From assembly GCF_947507565.1 (NCBI RefSeq), contig NC_089180.1:3348001-3412000 (forward strand): 64,000 bases of DNA, written 5' to 3'. This document shows positions 10,848 through 21,842 of this stretch, one piece after another (position 1 is the stretch's first letter; each line of letters opens with the position of its first letter). Both the position numbers and the translations under genes were made by a program. This DNA comes from Oscarella lobularis. Taxonomy: Eukaryota > Porifera > Homoscleromorpha > Homosclerophorida > Oscarellidae. The notes below the pieces were generated by a model, which was given only the letters and a program-made list of their open reading frames with translations, did not search any database and had not been told where the DNA came from.

Positions 10848-11683
10848 GCGCTGTTCACTCGCACGCGCTAGCAGCGGCTTATTCGCTTACAGCCATGTCT
10901 TCGCAACGCTTTTTCTCCTACTTTTTCGCTCTCGAAGACGAAGCTAAGAGTCGCTACTTGGAGAAACTCGCCATCATCATAGACCTTATTCAACTTAAAT
11001 GCGCATGTGCTGGAATGTGTTGTATAGTTATTTGTACCACGGATAATAGCGAGTTAGATGCGTGCCGCGGTCACGTGTTTCTTGATTCCCGGACGTCTGC
11101 TATCGTCGCTCTCCTGATGTCTATCCTTGTCGCCAACAATCAACCGTTCGGCGCTGAGCAAGGGAATCGATTTCTTCAATGACTCCAGTGCTTCTGGAGG
11201 ATATTCAGACAAACTTTTATTTAATTACGTCTTGTAGAAATTTTTTCAGCCTAAAGAACTTTGTTTAGCGATTCTTATTGCAAATGCAACGTCTCGCAGC
11301 ATTTTTCGAGGGTCTTCCCAAGCGCCTGTTGTGGGCTATCCGCCGCAATCGCTTGTAGCATTTGGGCCGTCGTGCAAGGTTTGTTTTTTCACAAGGCATA
11401 CTTATTTTGGCCCAGTTGCACAATACAATGTATAAGGTTTGCATATTGATAAAAAATATCATTGTTGTCTACCGCTGAAATCGGTGAAAATTCAACAAAG
11501 TATGGCGACCGTACGCGAGAAAAATGGCCCTATTGGAAAGCGGAAGGAGAAACGATCGTTGCAAACCACGCAGTTGCCTGCCTGAATGACCGTTCTATTG
11601 GTTGCTGCACGATTCCGGCACTAGCGGCAATGTAGGGAGCGACAGTTGGACGACAACGTTAGAGTGAGCAGATATTATGACAA
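10848..11683. other. No gene recognised
   Basis: Several short frames occur on both strands without family resemblance, splice context or repeats. A plus-strand frame at 10,805-11,182 is probably chance. Confidence 0.35.
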
Positions 11684-12062
11684 ATCGTCCATTATCAAAA
11701 GATTTTGGCCGACAATGTTGCTCCATCCGTCCGTCATCTTGGTCTAGAGCCAAACTGGATATTCCAGCAGGACAATGATCCAAAACATACCAGTCGTTCA
11801 ACCCGTTCGTGGTTTCAAGAACACTCATACAATGTTTTAGAGTGGCCTAGTCAGAGTCCAGACTTAAATCCAATAGAAATGCTTTGGCGAGATCTGAAGA
11901 AAGCAGTCCACAAGCGCTCTCCAAAGAATTTGAAAGAGGTGAAGTCGTATATTGTTGAAGAGTGGGGAAAAATTTCACCAGAGAGGTGTCAACGCCTTGT
12001 TAGCATACCAACACCGTTTGCTTGCTGTTATCAAAGCAAAAGGTGGAATAACCAAGTACTAA
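11684..12062 (+). pseudogene. Tc1-type transposase, 5'-truncated, one frameshift
   Basis: The C-terminal 125 or so codons of a second, different Tc1 transposase are present. The frame enters at about 11,684 and carries FQQDNDPKHTSRSTRSWF (second catalytic Asp) and SPDLNPIEMLW (catalytic Glu), with 34 residues between them. Near 12,005-12,012 the frame shifts by one base. The typical basic C-terminus continues in the next frame to a TAA at 12,062. The first catalytic Asp and the DNA-binding domain are missing. It shares family motifs with the intact copy at 6391 but belongs to another lineage, since its ends are unrelated in sequence. Confidence 0.9.
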
Positions 12063-12280
12063 TGGAAGGGTTCACATACTTTCGCAAAATACTACTTTTG
12101 ATAAACGAGTTTTCTTCTACAAACCAATTATGAGAGTTCAATTCTACCTTCACCAAAGGCATAGATGTCAGTAATATGCATAGGCTACATTACAGGGCTC
12201 TATTATCGTTCAACCGTCAAGAATTTAGAAATACCTTGATTTTACAAGGGGTTCACTTACTTTTGCGTACCACTGTATGT
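12063..12280. repeat. Right terminal region of the truncated Tc1, IR/DR type
   Basis: The right end reads GTTCACTTACTTTTGCGTAC followed by CACTGTATGT, ending at about 12,280. A related motif, GGGTTCACATACTTTCGCAA, lies just after the transposase stop at about 12,068. The two are direct repeats about 180 bp apart, the inner and outer transposase binding sites of an IR/DR-type Tc1 end. The left end is not present. Confidence 0.75.
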
Positions 12281-13864
12281 CTTTCGAACCAGAACGACCA
12301 GAAAAGCGCCGTACGCCACCCCGCATTTCCCGCTCCTCCAGATGAGGTCTTCAAGACGGCCCTTGCACCTCTCGCACTCTATTTTCAATTCAGCTAGTGA
12401 TATAAGTTTCACTTCGACGATTCATCCTACTGTTGTCCTATTCAATATCCGGGTTTAAAGTCTTGCAAAAATAGAGAAACTATTGCCTGCGAAACACTTT
12501 GGAGAATGGTTGACGAGACAGGGTAACCAATGGAGGCATTTTTTCACTGACTCGGTGTATGTTGGACAGCCCATTCCTGCGGCCAATCCTCGGCTCGATG
12601 AACTTTTCGAAAGTGATCGAACATCTGCCGGAGTTTGCCTTGAGCCCAGATTCCTCGACAACGCATACGATGTCTACGCTTGCTATCGCAACGCACGTAG
12701 AATCAGAATCCAAAGAACGGCGAAACGAATTTCAGGTAAAACGGCTTGACTTCACTGACGGGTCGGACGAGTAACGAAGAGATTCGACAACAAAAACACA
12801 GATAAACGGCAAATTTGGGTGCGATGAAAAGTCGACTAATATCCGGGAGAGAGAGAGTGGACTAACTGATTAAATTTAATAAAGCAATACAGTTTTTAAT
12901 TAAGCGAATTGTCTCTCAAAGAGCGCAGAATTTGTGAAAGACCTTGATGATGACTGAACGGTAGCAATATATTGGAAGGAGAGTCTTCATGGAATAATTA
13001 GCCCTTGTAAATCGAACGTCGACATATGTACAGTAAATGTAGCACCTCGAAGCCATACGATCACTTTTCCGTTACCTTTGCCCTTTATGCTTGTTAGAAT
13101 AACGATGGGAAGCACAGAAACAGCTCTAAAAGACCTTGTTGTTCTACGTAACGATGACGCTGTTATCCTTCTGAAGGTTATTAATGCACATAAGAATCGT
13201 TTTAAACCATGCAAAAGAAAAAAGGTCTTCTTCTTCTTCAGCAAGTAAGCTTTTTTAAAGGCCCTAACCCAGGTAGGCCCATGCTGCCGACCAGACCCAG
13301 CGGAACCAATGAGATTCCTAAACTGCCCCGCAACCCCACGAGCCGGAAGCGTAATCCAATTAATCAGCCACGCCACTTAAAGAAGCATCAGCACAAATTC
13401 TGTCTATATAGTCCTTGTCGAGCTTTGTTTCCATGTCGTCGTCGTCGTCGTCGCTTTCAGAGTTGTCGCTCTCGCCGCTTTCAGTGTCGCTAACACCGAA
13501 TTCAATGATGAAGCGATCTACGGCTTCTTCCTGTAAACCATCGGTCTCCCAAATTAAAATAATTGTCATTAATTAACTAATTAGGCGTCGTTACCGTTAC
13601 CAAATTCATTCCGCAGAGCTGCAGACGCGATCGTTCAGTCTTTAATCACTATTTTCATGCAAAAATACATTAATTAAAAAGTTTGATCTAATAACCGATC
13701 CACATGTCACATATTTCATAAATCAGACTTCAATATTCGAGTCAATTTCAGAATCAGACAGTGCAACACAGTCCTCTATTGAAGCAGAGGTTATCACCTT
13801 AGTGCGCTAAGAATGCGCCCACAACATCAAAATCGCCCTTTTCTGAAAGGTTATCGTCCCTGGC
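12281..13864. other. No recognised gene; possible short exons
   Basis: A plus-strand frame at 12,559-12,774 and a minus-strand acidic frame at 13,360-13,569 (Asp run from a TCG trinucleotide tract at about 13,436-13,452) are the best candidates. Neither resembles a known family and neither has strong splice context. Confidence 0.3.
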
Positions 13865-14928
13865 TGCCTAGGATTGTTTAAGAGTCTATTTGGTCAACGT
13901 AAATTCTGCCAAAAACCAAGGCATGAGCGAATGACCACTCTAATTGCAGCTCTATTCGGCGGCTGGCTTCTAATTCGCGAAAAGATTTTCTCAATGTTCG
14001 GAACGTGCAAGGATTTCGAGTTCCTTGTCTTTCGGTACCTGCTGGATGAGCTAATCCCTCTTATCTTTTTCTTTTACTCAACTATACATCGAGGCAGCCA
14101 ATATCAGCTATGGCAAAGTTCAATGATACGGCTTGCCATCATGTTTATAGTTCAACAGCGCCACAATTACGATAAAGCAATGCTTTCAAGCATTAGTGAC
14201 TGTCTGCATTACGAAACAGCGATACCACAGTGGCAATCGACCTCTTCCAATATGAATGTTTTTAGTGAAAAAAAATCGAAGTTTTTCACTCGTTATTGCG
14301 CGCGCAATGCCCATCTTGGTCAAGTGCAGACCAAATTGTTGAATTTTCACACGTTCTGAGCGCAAGGCGATTTGATGCCGCGTTTGCAACCCATTTTTTA
14401 ATCGACGGGCAGAAATTCTCTCAGCTGGCAGGAAAAGCAGCTGAACACATTGCAACAAAATTTAGGAATATATACAAAAACTGTGGAAAGTCAAAAGAAC
14501 TACAAACTAAACAAAAGAGAAGGTCCTTTCAACTAAATACGTTAGCCTGCACCTTGGACCAGAGGTCATTTCCTCTTGGTTTTCTACTCCAAAACCCAGA
14601 TCTGTTATGCGATTTAGAAAAATGTGTTGATGAAAGCGATACTGCAATACTTCTAAGCTGCGAACACTCATTTCACGCTAACTGCCTACCTACTACCACC
14701 CGATGCCACTACTGCGAGCCATTTCTACTAGACACTGTAAAGAACCTGACAGGAAAATATAACAAGAGCCTTCAGACCCATACAGCGGACGATACTGAAG
14801 AAGAAGCTCCTCCATCTGAAGACCCTGATATTGATAATAGCGTTGAAGAAGATGACTACTACTCAACTAGCGAATTTATTCAGCACCTAATGACGGATTT
14901 AATTAAGGCGTTGTCTGTGTCAGCAACA
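13865..14928 (+). pseudogene. RING-tailed multicopy protein, copy B (C-terminal half)
   Basis: This is a paralogue of the gene at 3930-8889 that keeps only the C-terminal half. The first frame (13,874-14,285) encodes LFKSLFGQRKFCQK, then YLLDELIPLIFFFYSTIHRG and MIRLAIMFIVQQRHNYDKAM. A shift in an A8 run at about 14,269-14,276 moves coding into the frame of 14,296-14,928, with RAQCPSWSSADQ and TLDQRSFPLGF. That frame then has a RING-like cluster (CDLEKC, CEHSFHANC, CHYC), followed by an acidic tail with EEDDYYSTSEFIQHLM. The final codons including the stop (GATACGTTTGA) belong to repeat arm B, so the true C-terminus was cut off by that insertion. Function is unknown; Zn binding by the C4HC-type cluster is inferred. 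Confidence 0.72.
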
Positions 14929-16595
14929 AGATACGTTTGAAATCCCATCGGAACGGGCAGATCGTATATATCCTGAAACTTCCTCAAGTAACGACCAATC
15001 ATGACGACGGGTCGCGGCTCGTTCTCGCAAAATTATTCGAATGAAAAGCGATACCTACTTGGAACAGGAACGGCGGGATACGGACAGAAGCAGACGTGGA
15101 CAACGGGAAAATCCTCGCGAGCTATTGTTAAGTGCGCTTTAATTAATTACGCTGGAGAAAACAAACAGTCCTTGACCTTGAATCAGAGCTTGTTGGAACA
15201 AGGGACTGGCGACAAGACGTCAGTCGGGAAGTCCTCGTACGACGTGTTCACCGCCTGGTGGACAAAGCCCATCCACGGTCTGCAGAAAGGCGACGACTCC
15301 AGCGGCGAACCTGAAGCGAACGATTTCGTCTTCTACGGATGCGATGCATTCCGTGAGACCGTCGTCTGAATGAAAATGTTTCTCCAACATCTCGCGAACG
15401 ACCCCATCCGTCGTGACGGTGATCAAGATGGTAATGGTTTCAGTCGCGTCGTCGCACGCGCTTAGGACAGACGAAGCTTTCCATATAGAGATTGGCGGTC
15501 AGGATATGGGTATCATGTCCGTTTGCGAAGCGCCGCACACCGACCTGTTTGGGCACGTGCAAGGGCGGAGCGTGGACGAGGGGTGAGTCCCGAACGAGCG
15601 ATGATTGCTCCGTGACTCATCTGCATGATTCGTTTAGTCGTTCCAGCGAAGGTACGTCACCCGATCGTCTTTGTGCTTGGCAATAATCGAAGTTAACCTT
15701 GTAGTTTTTTACTCCGCTTACTAAACTTTAGAGTGTTGTAGAGCCGCGAAACTTTGAGTTATTTTTGACTAACGCTAAGGAATCGTACGTTTTCGCGTCC
15801 TCCCGAAACAGCAGTAATCGAGATAAATTTTTTTGCCACTTCAGTTTCCCTTTAATTGGGACAGAAAGGCGAACTTACCGACGCAAATCCTACTATTACG
15901 ATGAAAACGGTTGTCAGAGCGCTGCCGCGAATTCCACGCGACATAGCTTTTGCTTCAAGTTCTCAGCCACTCAATCGAGGCTCTTCTTCGTACGATGAAG
16001 ATATTGCGGATTAGCGATGAAGATATTGCGGATTAGCTGGAATCACCTACGTGAACACACTCCTGTGCATACCCTATGTGACCACATGACGTTTTTACCC
16101 TAATGTTTATACAAGAATGTAGCGAAATTAAGACACGTCTGTTCGTTCTAGTCTAATAATTTTTATTTGCCTTGTGACAATGGGTAAACACGGTTGTTGT
16201 TCGATGTCAACCTCTTCAGGCTGAGCGCAAGTTATTACTCCCCTATACATGCATTTCAGTTTGTCCATCAAACGCATTTAAAAGGGACAAGCCTGGGTCT
16301 CTTTTGAGAGTTATCGCCTGCTGAATGTAGTCTACGCCACGATGATTTTGAGTTCTTCCGTATTTGCGCATAGATACTGCAGAATGTCCACAAGACTAGC
16401 GTTGAGTGACGTTGAGATGCTGTTACGACCCGACGTCGGAAGTCGGAGACCATGATGACCCGTCCCTCTGATTTCGACTTTACAGGATTGAATGATCCGT
16501 CGCACCAGAAGACCTGCTGATCGTCGTTTGAGTGGAAGATGCACTCGTCGTGATAGACTCTGACAAGATTTCGCCTGTCAAAGTTTTCCATCCGA
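14929..16595. repeat. Inverted duplication, arm B, with 787-bp extra segment
   Basis: Blocks 14,929-15,563 and 16,351-16,595 match arm A (482-1375) in reverse complement. The intervening 15,564-16,350 is absent from arm A, where the flanks join directly at 730/731. The extra segment has no long ORF and no clear TIR. It contains a tandem GATGAAGATATTGCGGATTAG duplication at about 15,994-16,036. It may be an insertion in B or a deletion in A. Within the first block the plus strand has a 122-codon open frame at 15,001-15,369 of unknown meaning. Confidence 0.75.
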
Positions 16596-17345
16596 TCTAT
16601 GTATTCTTCACGGTATTGGACAACGTCAGCCCTTTCATGTCCATCAACGTAAACCCACATTTTGTACTTGATCACGGAGAAGCCCAGACGAGTCATCCAT
16701 CGGTGGATGTCCCACTGCCACGTTCCCATTCCCAAGAAGAGGGAGGACCTGAGAATTGACGTACGCCTGCACGTCGGCTACGGTGAGGTTGGGTTGACCT
16801 TTCCGGACACTGTGACTACGAATGTACTCTGACAGCATTATTTGAAGCTCTGCCTCCAGAAGTCAAGCGGGGCCGTTCCGCTTCTCAGGAACGTCGTCAC
16901 ATTCGGAGTCGTCTTCAGCGGCTATCGCTTTGACCCAACGGCGAACTGTTTGACCATTAAAGCCGACGACAGATGCATTCCTTTCACAGGCTTTGATGAG
17001 GCCGAGGTGGTCGTTCTTGCTCGCTAAGTAAGCCGCCAGCATTTGACGATTGCTGAGATCGAGATCAGTGATCCACTGAGCAACGCGACCACGAACGATC
17101 TCCATCTCTTCGCGCCATCCTCGAGACTCGTCCGACTCTGGAGGAAAACTGACGTCTTTGCGTTTCCGACCACGTCCGGCTGTGCGACCGCCTTTCGCTG
17201 CGTCTCCACGAGGCTTGAACTTGTACTTCCTGTTTACTCGGTTAATGAATGCAGATGCGCGAGTAAGTGAAGCACGCTTCGGGTGTCTGTCGTTGCGAAT
17301 CGGAGATTTTGGTTCACTGCGCGTCGACGATGACGTGTTGGTTTT
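16439..17345 (-). pseudogene. DDE transposase with VDGHER-DVV-YR and HDEC motifs
   Basis: The minus-strand frame runs from about 17,345. It has a basic N-terminal segment (KYKFKPRGDAAKGGRTAGRG) and a helix-rich region with TVRRWVKAI. An in-frame TGA lies at 16,865-16,863, and coding continues with LTVADVQAYVNSQV. A frameshift near 16,740 leads into HRWMTRLGF, YVDGHERADVVQYR, VYHDECIFHSNDDQ and IMVSDF. I recall this motif set from DDE endonucleases in fungi and animals, with the Asp of HDEC as a catalytic candidate, but I cannot name the superfamily. The region after VSDF is disordered by the repeat junction. Copy A at 480-634 retains only the HDEC part. Confidence 0.7.
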
Positions 17346-18410
17346 TTAAAACACCGGTTGGAGAGGTGTCGAAGACGAAGAAAGTTTCAAATCGGTGCTT
17401 TGTGTTATTTCCATGGTCACGCTAAAGCTAATATCGTTTCGTGCCCTCTGCACTCTCGCGGAGCTATCTTTGCTACTGCTTTTTGGCTTATACGACGCAA
17501 AGAGCAAACTTGTACAGCTCAATGCTGCCTAAAGAAGCCAAGACCACAAGAGACGGCTCGCAGCATTGCGCAGCGCGTCTGATCGTACCGACTGCTCGCA
17601 GTAGACTTCGGAAAGGACAACGATTTGCAGCATAGCATGTACCTTAGTCTTTCGCCTAACGCTTGCGCTACTGGTCGAATGTAAAGTCGGTGTAGCAGCT
17701 GCTGTACTGCGTCCCGAGCGCTTGGCGTTCACATTCATTATACAGTGGCAAGTTCACATGCGTAAATAGTGAATTTTGGTATCTTTTGCAGAAGTATGCC
17801 TAGACGACTTGCATTATCGAGAAGAAAAGGCGAATATAGCCATCAATCGAGAAGCAATAAAAACAAAGTGTTCACGACGACGAGGAAATGCCACTTAACG
17901 TCGCAACACAAACCGACGCCCCGTAGCAGCACATTTACTAAATTTGGCGGCGAGAACATCGTTGAGACCCTTGCGGACCGCATCCATCTTCTTGTCCCAC
18001 GCCTAGCGCATAAAGGTATCACGTGACCACGGGAGTTGCCTATTCCCTTTCTCTTCTATCTATGCTTCCACCTCGTCCTTGTAAACGCGAACTTTCTGCG
18101 TATCTTTCGGCAGCAGCCCTTTCTATTGAATAAGTGGAAACAGTAGAAAACCATATCCACTCCAAGAAATGACATCAAACATTTTTTTGAAGACGTTGCT
18201 CTTGATTCTTATACTTGACCAATTCTTCTTAAATTTTCTGAAACTGACTTAAACATGTGGAAAATGAATCAGAATCAGTGATTGACAAAAAGGAGCATAG
18301 CGATCATTCATACAACAAAAAAATGATAATTGACAATGACAATGCCACGGACAAAATTGATGATAATGATACCGCTAAAGCGACATAAGACAGCGGCTAA
18401 AAAGCCCCGG
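17346..18410. other. No gene recognised; possible solo transposon end
   Basis: Frames here are short and unassigned. At about 17,739 the sequence TATACAGTGGCAAGTTCACA resembles a Tc1-type terminus preceded by TA, but no inverted partner was found in the window. Confidence 0.3.
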
Positions 18411-18880
18411 CTAAAAAAACCTAAAGCAAACGTGCGAGTCGTGCCCGCACAAGTGTACCGTTTCCACCGGACTACTCCACCGTTTCCGAATTCGTTTCTG
18501 CTTCAAATAGGGCGCAAGCGAGAATCGATAGTAGGAGACGGAAACTGCTACTTTCGAACAGTGTCGAAAGCAGCATTTTGAACAGAAGATGGCCATTTGG
18601 CACTTCGGTTACAGATTGTTAATTTAATACCTGTCTGTCTTTGAAATGTACTGCTGCAACATGGACTATAAAGCTCACATTTCAAAGCTACGACAAGAAG
18701 GTGCTTGGGCAACCCAAGCTGAAATCCACGCAACTGCAATACTTTTTCAAATTGACGTCAGTATATTTACATGGATGGGTAAAGAGTGGACGTGGAATAC
18801 ATACAAACCGAAGTTTGATATAACTGTTTCGGCGCTAATTAGGCTGTCCGTTAACAGAATAGAGATACAACATTATTGAA
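18411..18880 (+). pseudogene. OTU-type cysteine protease domain, broken
   Basis: Two plus-strand frames together outline an OTU deubiquitinase-like domain. The first (to 18,580) has a Lys/Pro-rich lead and VGDGNCYFRTVSKA, containing the OTU catalytic DGNC. The second (18,646-18,879) has EGAWATQAEIHATAILFQID and a C-terminal IEIQHY, where the His would be the catalytic partner. Between them (18,581-18,645) the match continues in other frames with stops. OTU domains are often carried by Helitrons and other large animal transposons, and a Helitron helicase end lies 80 bp downstream on the opposite strand. It could therefore be transposon cargo rather than a host gene. Confidence 0.7.
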
Positions 18881-18957
18881 ACTACTGAAAAGACAGACTC
18901 CGTACGTTCGGCTAGTTTCGCTAAGCGTCGATTTTCTCTTGAACGTAGTTTATAACT

Positions 18958-19158
18958 TTAGAACTTGTTTAAATGAGCAATACGCTCAAAATCTAAGCTT
19001 TGAATTAGGCAGTCATCTAAATTACGCACTTGAGATAACGCAACGTACGTAATTCCCGGTGCAAAATTTCGCTGCCCTATATTGATTACGGCCTTTTCAA
19101 GAGTGACAAGTCCCTGCTGCCGTCGCCCCGCTTTTGGCTGGTGCAATGCTGATTGCAC
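18958..19158 (-). pseudogene. Helitron PIF1-like helicase, C-terminal fragment
   Basis: The minus-strand frame encodes TLEKAVINIGQRNFAPGITY followed by VALSQVRNLDDCLIQ and FERIAHLNKF. These match helicase motifs V-VI of PIF1-type Helitron proteins, where a consensus Arg in VALSRVR is Gln here. The preceding motif (HKSQG in intact proteins) is disturbed. Only the last 60 or so residues remain. A full Rep/helicase and a CTRR end hairpin are not visible. Confidence 0.75.
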
Positions 19159-20330
19159 TCAAGAAGTGTATTTCTATGTCCGACCGATACCGGTTGGAAA
19201 TAGTTTTTGGCGTCTCGTCGCTAAAGCAGCAGCGTCGGTTCTTGAGAGCAAGATTGCTTCGAAAATGTCACCATATTAGTTTGGAGTGTGCACGCCGAGC
19301 GGGACCGACGTGATTGTGAATCTTAGTCAGCTTGTACTCCGAAACCATTCGAGTTGCTGAGCTTTTCCCCCGACTGTCCTTCCGCGGAATGCTCCGAAAC
19401 TTCGTTAACGCCATTCCGGATGATGTAGACGTTTCTGGTTCTTCCCTCGTTGTACTTCGAGACGCGACGATCGTTTGGAACTGAGGCCAGCACGTTTGGA
19501 TTTAGATTTTTAGCCTATTTTACAGCAATAACGACAAATCAAGCGAGAAAAGGCGAGAGAATGTGAGGAGAAGATGCGCGCGCGTTAGGGAAAAAGAAAC
19601 GTCTTTGAAATCTGCGTATCTATAAGTTTTTAAGCTTCACCTGCGCCTAAGTTTCTGTATGTCAGAACGCACCGGCCTAGTGAATGAAACAGGACAGAAT
19701 CAAATAATTGTCGAGATAGAAAAACCATTTCTAACTAATTCTTTTAACGGATACAACGTTTTGGCGCTGCCATGACTTTTCATTTTGCGCCGTTGATGCA
19801 CGTAATCAAAAGCTCTATTTTATTGGCATAAGAACTAACAACGTTTTATGTCTCGGACCCACCCTAAAAATAGTTTAGGCTTTAATCTGACGATGCATTC
19901 GAGAGGCTCCTCGCAAAATTTAGGTCGATATAGCTTCTTGTAGACTTTGAAAGTTATTGGTGAATGGCACTGCATGTACATAACCGTGTATTTATACTTA
20001 TCGTGTAATTAATTGCAATTAGGCAAAAATTAAAGACCTCACATAGATTGTGTACTGTCCGCATTTGATGATGATGCGGTGCCGATTGACAAAGAACTCT
20101 GTCGCGTCAATGGGATGCCAAGTGGGGATTGTGTGCGTATCCGTGTCTTATGAGTGAAGCGATCCTCTGATTGCGTTCAAGAGAAGTGCACTGTGATCCA
20201 GATGATAGCTGGGTTTAAGCTCTCGAATTACTATATTCTGTATATATTTAAATAAACGCCGTGTCTCGCAAAACATCTGCAAAGAATTGGGGCAAAAGGA
20301 GCCAAAAGGTTTGAGATTGATAGACGCCCG
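19159..20330. other. No gene recognised
   Basis: There are no long frames, tandem repeats or matches to other parts of the window beyond short AT-rich tracts. Confidence 0.4.
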
Positions 20331-20333
20331 GGC

Positions 20334-20351
20334 TAGGGTTAGGGTTAGGGG
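20334..20351 (+). repeat. Short interstitial telomere-like tract
   Basis: The sequence reads GGCTAGGGTTAGGGTTAGGG followed by GTAG, about three TTAGGG units. TTAGGG is the ancestral animal telomere repeat. The tract is too short to mark a fusion point and may be a repair insertion or chance. Confidence 0.5.
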
Positions 20352-20946
20352 TAGTGAGATTTCAACAAAAGATGACTTTTGTTGTTCTAATGATGCGATG
20401 AAGAGATTGACAGACTTTCTCACACGCTGACAGACTTTAGTCTGAAGCTGCATGAGATGACGCAAGAAAGACTTTCAAAAAGACGCTGCGAAGCCATCAG
20501 TGGTTCATCTACACTGCAGAAATTCTTCAATAAAAACTGCGCGCCTCCCTCCCAAATGCTTACCCATTGTTTACGTTATTGAACTTGGTAAGACAGCTGT
20601 TGAGAAGCATTTTGACGTTCGCATCCTTTTCTTCGCAGCCAAGATTGCTATGAATTTAATTAGGCATTCTAGTGGCAATCCATAGAAACAATCTCACCGG
20701 CCAGGTCATTGACATCATTTACTGAGATGAGAAAGGGTATGGGGCCAAAGAGGTATAGAGACAAGTCAAGTTTCGCCACATCGAGACGCTGTGGTGCGAA
20801 ATACGCAAATCGCGTTATTCAAACGTGTTGAGACAGTGGACCTTGGAATGGAGAAACAGGAATTTTTCTTTAGATCCAGTCTCAACATCAAAGACAACTC
20901 TATCGTCAGAACGCTTCGCGGATCTTATGTGTTGACAGCACCCACG
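20352..20946. other. No recognised gene
   Basis: Weak frames occur on both strands, such as the plus-strand frame at 20,791-20,982. None carries a family signature. Proximity to the piggyBac fragment raises the possibility of transposon 5' sequence. Confidence 0.3.
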
Positions 20947-21062
20947 CACTGTGTCACAATGTCACAGATCACAGTGGCATAGTGGCACAGTGGCACAGTG
21001 ACATGGTGGGGCTGTGTCACAGTGTCACAGTAGCACAGTAGTACAGTGTCAGAGTGGCATTG
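20947..21062. repeat. Degenerate CACAGTG minisatellite
   Basis: Repeats of GTCACAGTGGCACAGT and variants (GTCACA, GGCACA, AGCACA) run through this stretch, about 7 bp per unit with a higher period of 14-15. It lies directly upstream of the piggyBac-like frame. Confidence 0.75.
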
Positions 21063-21104
21063 CAATGCGGTAACAGTCAAACAGTGTTATGGAATTTGCT
21101 TTTT

Positions 21105-21819
21105 ACAGGAGGACCTGGTGGCGAGAATTTGAAACGTGTTGGGAAAAGAGGAAGAGGAAGAGGGCGTGGCAATGTCGAAATTAGCTCGACCGGAAGTGAA
21201 GTTGGACGTTCTAATGCTAGTAGAGGAAGAGAACTTTCTGGTGCAGGTGCGCAAAGAGGGAGAGGACGTGGCAGTGAACAAAGAGGAGGACATTATGGTG
21301 CAGTTCCGGGAAGCGGAAGAGGTCGTGGCTTTGCACAAAGAGGAGGACATTCTGGTGCAGCGGCAGGAAGCGGAAGAGGTCGTGTTTGTGCACAAATTGG
21401 AGAAAATCCTAGCACAGAAAATACGCAGCAAAGAGGAAGGCAGGAAACTACGGCTCCTAGGCCACGAGCAAGAAGGAACAAAACGCCGCCTCCATTGAAA
21501 CACCTCCTTCCAAATGATTCTCCGGAGCATCTAGTTTTACAGCCCATTTCCGCTTTGCCAAATAACGACGCCTGCGAAAGTTACGTTGGGCCAACGAACC
21601 CTCTTCTTGACGACTCGCCAACAAATTATTTTTCTCAATTTATTGACACTGAAGTGTTAGATCTCATCATTGAAGAAACAATTCGTTACGCCAGAAAAGA
21701 AAAAAAAATGGTCGGTGCAAAATTTCTTTCTCTGTATATTTTTTATTTTTTATTGCAGCCTGACTTCGATTTGACACGAGAGGAACTTTTGTCCTTTTTG
21801 GGAATTACCATCGCTTTTG
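21105..21819 (+). pseudogene. piggyBac-like transposase, N-terminal exons only
   Basis: The frame encodes a Gly/Arg-rich leader built of RGRG and GSGRGRG units. It is followed by DDSPTNYFSQFIDTEVLDLI, EETIRYARKEKK and DLTREELLSFLGITIAFG, the start of the piggyBac DDE_Tnp_1_7 domain, in which the F-x-FLGI region precedes the catalytic Asp. A 48-nt GT-AG intron (21,711-21,758) may be spliced out in frame, since the transition from KEKK to DFDLTREE matches the family better without it. A donor (G|GTAAAT) follows at 21,820. No downstream exon with the catalytic Asp residues is found before 22.4 kb, so the gene is truncated. The RG-rich leader may bind nucleic acid; this is inference. Confidence 0.72.
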
Positions 21820-21842
21820 GTAAATTTCTGCAACTGACTTAA

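Noticed and set aside
16532..16759. Plus-strand ORF resembling the gypsy Gag linker at 480-560
   Set aside because: It is the antisense of the HDEC transposase segment shared by both inverted arms; the transposase strand is the conserved one.
20334..20351. Ancient telomere fusion
   Set aside because: Only about three TTAGGG units with no inverted partner; too little to support it.
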